From REEB48 sp964355085 (GTDB taxonomy: Bacteria; Patescibacteriota; Minisyncoccia; UBA6257; 02-FULL-45-10c), in NCBI GenBank assembly GCA_964355085.1, contig CAYHBW010000021.1, forward strand, positions 1 to 16,587: DNA of 16,587 bases. The letters run 5' to 3'. Below are positions 12,471 through 16,587 of this stretch, piece after piece. Position 1 is the stretch's first letter; every line of letters starts with the position of its first letter. Both the position numbers and the translations under genes were made by a program. The notes below the pieces were generated by a model. That model had not been told where the DNA came from and did not search any database. It worked only from the letters and a program-made list of their open reading frames with translations.

Positions 12471-12506
12471 TGCCCCGTACGCGTAAAAGCGTACGGGGCA
12501 TTTTTT
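12471..12506 (+). terminator. Perfect intrinsic terminator after the SPFH gene
   Basis: A 12-bp perfect stem TGCCCCGTACGC/GCGTACGGGGCA with loop GTAAAA is followed by T6. Confidence 0.97.
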
Positions 12507-12534
12507 ATCCGCGGGATATTTTATACCGGAATAA

Positions 12535-12543
12535 TGTTAGAAT
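12535..12543 (+). promoter_or_regulatory. Extended -10 (TGtTAGAAT), predicted leaderless start
   Basis: TG at 12535-12536 and TAGAAT at 12538-12543 lie exactly 6 nt before ATG 12550. Confidence 0.65.
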
Positions 12544-12549
12544 TATTAA

Positions 12550-13257
12550 ATGAATCAGAAATCCGTTAAAAAGAATAAAGTGGCTATTTTCGATATCGAC
12601 GGGACTATTTTCCGCTCCAGTCTTCTTATCGAGCTTACTGATGCTCTGATTCAGGAGGGAATTTTCCCTAAGAGCGCCGGAATCGCTTATGCCAAGTCCT
12701 ATAAAAACTGGCTCGATCGCAAGGATGTTTATGATAAATATGTTTACGGAGTGGTGGATGCTTTCGAGGGTAATATAAAAGGAGTCCGGCTGGCGGATTT
12801 TCTGCGGATGGGAAAGCTTGTCTCCGGATTCCATCAGAATCGGATGTACCGCTATACCCGCGATCTCGTGAAAGATCTCCGGAAAAGAGGATATTTTCTT
12901 TTGGCGATTTCAAATTCTCCGAAAGTCATGGTCAATGAATTCTGCAAGAATCTCGGATTCGATAAAGTTTACGGCCGGATTTATGAAGTAGATAAGAAAG
13001 GGAAATTGACCGGCAGGACGCTCGAGCCGGAGATCGTCGCTGATAAGGCGAAGGTTCTTAAGCGGGCCATTGAGAAAGAAAATCTGACTTTGAAAAAATC
13101 CATCGGTGTCGGCGATTCCGAGGCCGATATCCGGTTCCTCCGGTTGGTGGAAAATCCAATCTGCTTCAATCCGAATTTCAAACTTTACAGACACGCTAAA
13201 CGCTCCGGCTGGAAGATAGTCATCGAGAGAAAAGACGTAATTTATACTTTGAAATAG
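12550..13257 (+). CDS. HAD-IB family phosphatase (SerB-like)
   Basis: This 235-aa protein has all four HAD motifs. Motif I is FDIDGT with D15 (nucleophile) and D17 (acid/base). Motif II is AISNSP with S121, motif III is a lysine in the 165-171 region (DKAKVLK), and motif IV is GDSEADI with D189 and D193. The order and the C1-type cap (about 25-105) fit subfamily IB, which includes phosphoserine phosphatase and the CicA/YfhB-like phosphatases. The substrate cannot be told. It starts at a leaderless-type promoter directly after the SPFH terminator and ends with TAG. The next gene has its own -10 box, so this is probably a one-gene unit. Confidence 0.88.
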   Translation: MNQKSVKKNKVAIFDIDGTIFRSSLLIELTDALIQEGIFPKSAGIAYAKSYKNWLDRKDVYDKYVYGVVDAFEGNIKGVRLADFLRMGKLVSGFHQNRMYRYTRDLVKDLRKRGYFLLAISNSPKVMVNEFCKNLGFDKVYGRIYEVDKKGKLTGRTLEPEIVADKAKVLKRAIEKENLTLKKSIGVGDSEADIRFLRLVENPICFNPNFKLYRHAKRSGWKIVIERKDVIYTLK

Positions 13258-13292
13258 CGGTTTTCCCCACCGTTGCGCATCAGACGGGGCGG

Positions 13293-13301
13293 TGTTATAG
13301 T
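13293..13301 (+). promoter_or_regulatory. Extended -10 (TGtTATAGT)
   Basis: TG at 13293-13294 and TATAGT at 13296-13301. The predicted start near 13308 gives an 8-nt leader to ATG 13316. Confidence 0.55.
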
Positions 13302-13315
13302 TGGGCAGATATCTT

Positions 13316-14524
13316 ATGAAAATCATCATCATAGGGGCCGGCGCAACCGGTTCAATAGCCGCAAAATTGCTCTCCGCAAGGCCTGAAATAGAACAGGTTA
13401 TTATCTGTGATATAGACGCAAATAAGGCCAAAAAGTTCATAAATCCCGACCCAAAGACCGTTTTCCGGGTTCTTGACGCCAGGGACTCCAAGGCCGTGGT
13501 TGAGGCCGCCAAGGGCATGGATTTACTCATAAATGCCTGCCTCCCGTCGTTCAATGAAATCCTCATGAAGGCGGCGCTTGAGGCCAAGGTGAATTATCAG
13601 GATTTCGCTTCAAATTGGGACGACGGCAAAGTTGAACAGCTCAAATATCAGAATGAATTCAAGGCCAATAATCTCCGCGCCCTTATAAATTCCTCCGCTT
13701 CTCCCGGTCTTACCAATCTGGTCGCAAAAGATCTTTCCTCCCAGCTTAAGAGAATTGAATATATTAAAATCCGCCTCCTGGAAGATGTCAGCTCCGATGT
13801 TCCGTTCACCGCCTGGTCCAAAGCGATATTTTTCGATGAAGTGTTCCATAAGCCATGGACTTGGGAATTCGATAAATTCATGGAAAAGAATAATTTTTCC
13901 GGAGAGGAATATTTCGATTTTCCGGAACCGTTCGACAATACCCGCTGCTACCTTCTTTCGCAGGAAGACATGGGGACCCTGCCGACCTACATAAAGACGA
14001 AATATGTGGATCTGAAGGCCGGCGGCAGTGAAATCGAATTCGCCCGGACTCTTTTCAAGCTCGGACTTTTCAAGAAGCGTCCGGTGAAAATTGGAGAAGC
14101 GCAGGTGGCGCCGTATGATTTTTTACTCAAGCTCTGGCCGGATATCCTCCATCCTGAAGCCATGAAAAAACTCGTGGCCTCCGGAAAACTTCATAACGCC
14201 CATTTCTGGTGCTCGGTTGAAGAGAAGGGGATCCGCGACAAGAAAAAGACCATCCGCAAAGCCGATATTCTTTTCCCGAATCAGGCGGAAATCAACAAGC
14301 TTTATCCCGGAGCGAATTATGTTTCTTATGCCGCCGGTCTGTGCGCCGCCATTTTCGCGTTGGCGATTCCGAAAATAAAAGATCCGGGAGTTTTCCCGCC
14401 GGAGGCATTGGACGCTGAAATCCGCTCTTCGCTGATTGAAGAGTTCCGGAAAAATAATATCATCATCAATGTCACTGAAAAAGACCTTTCAGTCCCGCCA
14501 CCAGCGCCAACTCCCGTCGCCTAA
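13316..14524 (+). CDS. Saccharopine dehydrogenase-like NAD(P)-dependent oxidoreductase
   Basis: This 402-aa protein has an N-terminal Rossmann fold with the dinucleotide motif GAGATG (7-12) after strand MKIIII. An acidic strand end follows (CDIDANKA, 31-38), then the family pattern DLLINACLPSFNEILMKAALE (69-89) and 'VNYQDFASN', and SSASPGLTNLVAKDL (126-140). The C-terminal catalytic part has the usual mixed fold and 'AGLCAAIFAL' near the end. Members include saccharopine reductase, lysine 6-dehydrogenase and carboxynorspermidine synthase; which reaction applies is open. The start at 13316 is chosen because the dinucleotide fold begins there; a TTG five codons earlier lies inside the -10 region. 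The final residues (PPPAPTPVA) look like a short unstructured tail. Confidence 0.85.
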   Translation: MKIIIIGAGATGSIAAKLLSARPEIEQVIICDIDANKAKKFINPDPKTVFRVLDARDSKAVVEAAKGMDLLINACLPSFNEILMKAALEAKVNYQDFASNWDDGKVEQLKYQNEFKANNLRALINSSASPGLTNLVAKDLSSQLKRIEYIKIRLLEDVSSDVPFTAWSKAIFFDEVFHKPWTWEFDKFMEKNNFSGEEYFDFPEPFDNTRCYLLSQEDMGTLPTYIKTKYVDLKAGGSEIEFARTLFKLGLFKKRPVKIGEAQVAPYDFLLKLWPDILHPEAMKKLVASGKLHNAHFWCSVEEKGIRDKKKTIRKADILFPNQAEINKLYPGANYVSYAAGLCAAIFALAIPKIKDPGVFPPEALDAEIRSSLIEEFRKNNIIINVTEKDLSVPPPAPTPVA

Positions 14525-14529
14525 CCATT

Positions 14530-14564
14530 GTCATTCTGGGGCAGGGCGAAGTCGAAGAATCTCG
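14530..14564 (+). repeat. GTCATTCTG...GAAGAATCTCG repeat
   Basis: This is one copy of the short dispersed repeat that also occurs at 14901-14928, 15628-15654 and 15969-15996. It begins directly after the dehydrogenase gene. Confidence 0.65.
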
Positions 14565-14571
14565 CGCTAGG

Positions 14572-14612
14572 ATTCCAACCAACTAATCAACTAACTAACT
14601 AACTAACTAACT
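14572..14612 (+). repeat. G-free (CTAA)n spacer before the S4 gene
   Basis: This run of 41 nt has no G. It includes about six CTAA units in tandem and ends 4 nt before the ATG at 14617. It is comparable to the G-free spacers before prfB and ftsX. Confidence 0.7.
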
Positions 14613-14616
14613 CGCC

Positions 14617-14826
14617 ATGGACAACCCAAAATTCCCGATGAGAGTAAATCAGTATCTGGCGAAAAAGCGGGGATTGACCCGCCGGAGCGCAGATGAATTG
14701 ATTAAAAAAGGACAGGTATTTATAAACGGCAAGCCGGCTGTTTTGGGCGCTAAAATAAACGAAACCGACAATGTCGAATTCCGCTATCGTGGCAAAGAAA
14801 TTCCAGGAAACAGGAGTAGTAACTAA
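14617..14826 (+). CDS. Stand-alone S4 RNA-binding domain protein
   Basis: This 69-aa protein is one S4 domain: MRVNQYLAKKRGLTRRSADELIKKGQVFINGKPAVLGAKI (residues 8-47), with the 'R.D..L....LTRS.A...I..G.V.VNG' pattern of RsuA/RluB-type pseudouridine synthases and Hsp15-like proteins. The catalytic pseudouridine synthase domain is absent; the frame ends with TAA and repeats follow. It may be a complete small RNA-binding protein, as Hsp15-like proteins recycle or bind ribosomal RNA, or the N-terminus of a lost synthase. The charged tail and lack of decay suggest a functional protein. No ribosome site is visible in the G-free spacer upstream. Confidence 0.85.
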   Translation: MDNPKFPMRVNQYLAKKRGLTRRSADELIKKGQVFINGKPAVLGAKINETDNVEFRYRGKEIPGNRSSN

Positions 14827-15000
14827 TCCGCTCCCGTATTGTCATTCCGCACTTGCTTGCCCGCCGAAGCTTTAGCGAAGGAGGGGAATCCAGTGTCTTC
14901 GTCATCCTGAATGAAATGAAGGATCTCGGTTTTTTTTCCGCCGGAGGCGGATCCTTCTCCGAAGGAAAAATTGAGCCTTTAAAATTTGAATTTGCGCCCC
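14827..15000 (+). repeat. Intergenic repeat cluster 1
   Basis: This stretch contains a GTCATTCC...GGAATCCAG unit (14841-14893, sharing a long identical middle with 15496-15553) and directly after it a GTCATCCTG...GAAGGATCT unit (14901-14928). T8 and a CCGCCGGAGGCGG hairpin follow. The 13-mer AAAATTTGAATTT at 14981-14993 recurs at 15679-15691. No gene is seen. Confidence 0.7.
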
Positions 15001-15040
15001 CTACTAGCTTCTAGATACTAGTTTCTAGCTACTATTCCTG
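15001..15040 (+). repeat. CTAG-rich spacer before the cold-shock promoter
   Basis: The words CTAG, TACTAG and TTCTAG alternate over 40 nt with only a few G's. It is low-complexity sequence similar in style to the other CTA-rich spacers. Confidence 0.55.
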
Positions 15041-15044
15041 CCTC

Positions 15045-15073
15045 TTGACAAACGGCGTTATGTATGATATATT
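15045..15073 (+). promoter_or_regulatory. Promoter TTGACA-17-TATATT of the cold-shock gene
   Basis: A perfect -35 TTGACA at 15045-15050 and TATATT at 15068-15073 are spaced 17 nt. The predicted start near 15080 gives a leader of about 64 nt, and long leaders are typical of cold-shock genes. Confidence 0.85.
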
Positions 15074-15143
15074 AAATAGACGATATAGGATAGAACACGA
15101 AAATCTAGTCGAATTTATCGCAAAAAACTCATCATAAAAACAT

Positions 15144-15341
15144 ATGAACGGAACAATTAAAACTCTTACTCCTCGTGGATTCGGATTCATCTCTCGCGAA
15201 GGCGAGGCGAAGGATCTCTTTTTCCACTCCAAGGATTTGTCTGGCGTAGCTTTTGACGATTTGAAGGTAGGCGACAACGTCTCCTTTGAAGTCGTACAGA
15301 CTGAAAAAGGCGCAGCCGCGACAAACGTAACACGCGCATAA
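15144..15341 (+). CDS. csp: Cold-shock protein (CspA family)
   Basis: This 65-aa protein is a single cold-shock domain that binds single-stranded RNA/DNA as an RNA chaperone. RNP1 (GFGFIS, 12-17) and RNP2 (DLFFHS, 24-29) are present. The glycine-rich start MNGTIKTLTPRGFGFI and the end KGAAATNVTRA match the family, and the length is typical (about 65-70). The gene has its own strong promoter, a leader of about 64 nt that may carry temperature-dependent control, and a strong terminator, so it is a single-gene unit. It ends in TAA. Confidence 0.96.
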   Translation: MNGTIKTLTPRGFGFISREGEAKDLFFHSKDLSGVAFDDLKVGDNVSFEVVQTEKGAAATNVTRA

Positions 15342-15350
15342 GCCGTGTAC

Positions 15351-15385
15351 AACAAAACAGCCCGAAAGGGCTGTTTTGTTTTTCG
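15351..15385 (+). terminator. Strong intrinsic terminator after csp
   Basis: A perfect 13-bp stem AACAAAACAGCCC/GGGCTGTTTTGTT with GAAA tetraloop is followed by more T's. Confidence 0.96.
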
Positions 15386-15742
15386 CCCAAGTATTCAGAC
15401 ACGGCTTGACCGGTCTGTACTTGGAACAGCCTGTCCGCCTACGGCGGAAATCCCCCGAAGTGGGGATGGTCCTATTGTCTCCCGCCCGCGCATCTGTCAT
15501 TCCGCACTTGCTTGCCCGCCGAAGCTTTAGCGAAGGAGGGATCCGGAATCCAGGGCCATCGTCATTGCGAGTGAAGCGCGGCAATCTCGTTGTCATCCCG
15601 GCCGCCGCGCCGGGATCCAGTATCTTCGTCATCCTGAACGAAGTGAAGGATCTGCATCCCATTTATAATTTAACCTTAAAAATTTGAATTTATTTCCTCA
15701 TTAGTTTATTCTTTTCCTAGAACCTCATGCAAAGGAATTGAA
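15386..15742 (+). repeat. Intergenic repeat cluster 2 (no gene seen except a possible promoter)
   Basis: These 357 nt hold short hairpins (GTCCGCCTACGGCGGA, ATCCCCCGAAGTGGGGAT) and then four repeat units head to tail. They are GTCATTCC...GGAATCCAG (15496-15553), GTCATTGCGA...GCAATCTCG (15561-15589), GTCATCCCGG...CGGGATCCAG (15592-15620) and GTCATCCTG...GAAGGATCT (15628-15654). TATAAT at 15664-15669 could be a -10 for the next gene. No convincing reading frame lies inside. Confidence 0.7.
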
Positions 15743-15925
15743 ATGGCGAAACAGCCGTCCGAAGAAATCCGCAAACTGGTTTGCAAGGGTTGTAAAAGTG
15801 AAATCGACGAAGTCGGATGCATCACCGGATGCGAGTACGATAACGGTCAGCGCCCGCCGGAATCAATGGAGTTCAATGTGTATATCCTTGCCTGGACAGA
15901 ACCCTACGAGCCCAGGAAAAAGTAG
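15743..15925 (+). CDS. Small four-cysteine protein (possible zinc-binding)
   Basis: This 60-aa protein has CKGC (C14, C17) and C26 with C30 (GCITGCEYDN), a spacing that could bind one zinc ion as a small ribbon or knuckle. The rest is hydrophilic, with an aromatic patch NVYILAWTEPYEP near the C-terminus. There is no membrane segment or signal peptide, so it is probably cytoplasmic. AAAGGA lies a few bases before the ATG as a ribosome site. It sits between two repeat clusters, has its own terminator (15933-15961) and ends with TAG. No family is recognised. The clear ribosome site and terminator support a real gene. Confidence 0.65.
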   Translation: MAKQPSEEIRKLVCKGCKSEIDEVGCITGCEYDNGQRPPESMEFNVYILAWTEPYEPRKK

Positions 15926-15932
15926 CAGATCC

Positions 15933-15961
15933 ATCCGACCCCAAAGGTCGGATTTTATTTT
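15933..15961 (+). terminator. Intrinsic terminator (ATCCGACC/GGTCGGAT)
   Basis: An 8-bp perfect stem with loop CCAAA is followed by TTTATTTT. Confidence 0.92.
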
Positions 15962-15968
15962 ACACGTT

Positions 15969-16090
15969 GTCATTCTGAGTGAAACGAAGAATCTCGTTGT
16001 CATCCCGCTTCATATTTATTCCCTGAGTGCAGTTTTACCCGCCTCAGGCGGGCGAAGGGCTATGTCATTCCCGTGAAGACGGGAATCCAG
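15969..16090 (+). repeat. Intergenic repeat cluster 3
   Basis: GTCATTCTGA...GAAGAATCTCG at 15969-15996 is followed by a truncated GTCATCCCG, a CCCGCCTCAGGCGGG hairpin (about 16038-16052) and GTCATTCCCG...CGGGAATCCAG (16064-16090). All are in the same orientation as clusters 1 and 2. Confidence 0.7.
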
Positions 16091-16129
16091 AGACTTATTC
16101 ACCTCGCCAAGTGTTACTGAAAAAAATCC

Positions 16130-16234
16130 ATGTACGAAGAGGTTAAGGAAAAATCTAAGGCCGAAGCTGAAGAGCTCCAGGATCTTATGTATGAAACAGG
16201 TCTGGACGCAGACGAGGCGTACGAACTTCAGTAG
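16130..16234 (+). CDS. 34-aa acidic helical protein (candidate)
   Basis: ATG 16130 opens a 34-codon frame ending in TAG at 16232-16234: MYEEVKEKSKAEAEELQDL followed by MYETGLDADEAYELQ. It is rich in Glu, Asp and Ala and would form one charged helix. No clear ribosome site or -10 box precedes it, and no family is recognised. Its strongly biased composition, unlike the surrounding repeats, suggests coding, but chance cannot be excluded. Confidence 0.4.
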   Translation: MYEEVKEKSKAEAEELQDLMYETGLDADEAYELQ

Positions 16235-16253
16235 GAACTCTAATATCCCGACA

Positions 16254-16296
16254 CGACATACCAACATACTCAAGTATGTTAGTATGTCGATAAAGT
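16254..16296 (+). promoter_or_regulatory. Long inverted repeat (possible operator) before the last gene
   Basis: CGACATAC/GTATGTCG and AACATAC/GTATGTT pair around TCAA with one C-A mismatch (16254-16289). No T-run follows, so it is not a terminator. A weak -10 TAAAGT (16291-16296) comes directly after it, so the inverted repeat covers where a -35 would be and could be a repressor operator. Confidence 0.45.
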
Positions 16297-16303
16297 AAAA
16301 ATT

Positions 16304-16587
16304 ATGTCTAAGGACAAAATTGTTTTAGTCGGTGTTCTGAAAAATAAGCGGGATCTGGAAATTCTTCTGACAAAGCATTGGTATCGCATTCCGGTCCGCT
16401 ATTTGCCCAAGAAAAAATTTGATTATCTCGCTTTCTACCAGCCGGCGATTTTCGGACGGAAGGGCGGCCGTATCTCGTATTATGCCCGGGTGATCCGCCG
16501 GAAAGTGCAGAGAAGGGCGGATCTGCTTCCCGAGGAGCGGCGGCACTTGCGCGCCGGCGAGGATTATTTGAAGTGTGAAGTTGCTGA
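16304..16587 (+). CDS. Unrecognised protein, cut by the window end
   Basis: The open frame MSKDKIVLVGVLKNKRDLEI... runs 94 codons to the end without a stop. It is basic and aromatic: 'KHWYRIPVRYLPKKKFDYLAF', then YLAFYQPAIFG, GGRISYYARVIRRKVQRR and LLPEERRHLRAGEDYLK. The 'HWYRIP ... AFYQ..IFG ... I.YYA.V' pattern looks like a conserved N-terminal module, possibly nucleic-acid-binding or nuclease-associated, but I cannot name a family with confidence. The start is preceded by a weak -10 and an unusual inverted repeat and has no ribosome site. The 3' part is not visible. Confidence 0.75.
   Translation, partial: MSKDKIVLVGVLKNKRDLEILLTKHWYRIPVRYLPKKKFDYLAFYQPAIFGRKGGRISYYARVIRRKVQRRADLLPEERRHLRAGEDYLKCEVA

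Noticed and set aside
13261..13295. GC-rich inverted repeat (CACCG/CGGTG) after the HAD-IB gene as terminator
   Set aside because: The stem is short, there is no T-run, and it overlaps the next promoter.
12910..13587. Minus-strand frame of 225 codons
   Set aside because: It spans parts of two unrelated + strand genes and the promoter between them, so it is a shadow.
14530..16090. CRISPR array
   Set aside because: Repeat units differ in type and length, have no regular unique spacers, and there are no cas genes.
14527..16129. Insertion sequence or transposon
   Set aside because: There is no transposase frame and no long terminal inverted repeats; only short dispersed repeats are visible.

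Overview
The window looks like a stretch of chromosome from a Candidate Phyla Radiation (Patescibacteria) bacterium, most likely Parcubacteria-like. Reasons (inference from gene content, not from a marker phylogeny): very compact genes, many small membrane proteins without a clear family, prfB next to ftsE-ftsX, a Ytx-like pair, a stand-alone S4 protein, short GTCATTCC/GGAATCCAG hairpin repeats between genes, and weak or absent Shine-Dalgarno sites at most starts. The genetic code is standard: UGA ends at least four convincing genes.

Layout. 1-2680: tRNA-Thr(CGT), then prfB (lacking the usual N-terminal domain), ftsE and ftsX on the + strand, closed by a terminator. 2689-4071 (minus): a 74-aa membrane protein, a membrane-anchored trypsin-like protease with a coiled coil, and a 31-aa membrane peptide. 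4108-5312: a long leader with a 12-codon reading frame and a strong hairpin in front of an AI-2E-family permease. 5311-5814 (minus): a YdjM-like membrane protein. 5894-8034: a DUF948-like/YtxH-like pair, a VKOR-like half protein, a flavin-binding-fold protein, a single-domain response regulator and a small membrane protein. 8118-8844: a HAD hydrolase. 8855-9204: tRNA-Gln(TTG) on the minus strand, flanked on both sides by broken tRNA pieces carrying short inserts. 9254-10465: MazG-like pyrophosphohydrolase, cupin and Bcp peroxiredoxin in one operon. 10467-12506: a strongly equipped 630-aa vault-repeat/SPFH protein. 12538-14524: a HAD-IB phosphatase and a saccharopine-dehydrogenase-like oxidoreductase. 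14525-16300: a repeat-rich region with islands of small genes (S4 protein, cold-shock protein, a four-cysteine protein, a 34-aa acidic protein). 16304-end: the beginning of an unrecognised gene cut by the window.

How things work together. FtsE/FtsX belong to divisome control and prfB to translation termination. MazG-like, cupin and Bcp suggest nucleotide-pool and peroxide housekeeping. The SPFH protein stands apart by its near-perfect promoter, ideal ribosome site, G/C-ending codons and perfect terminator, so it is probably abundant.

The most interesting pattern is regulatory. At six sites a -10 box lies exactly 6 nt before an ATG, five of them with an extended TGn, which predicts leaderless mRNAs. 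Other points worth a second look are the domain-1-less release factor 2, the broken tRNA-Gln copies carrying a near-palindromic 25-nt insert, the G-depleted CTA-rich spacers before several genes, and the vault-like repeats in the SPFH protein.
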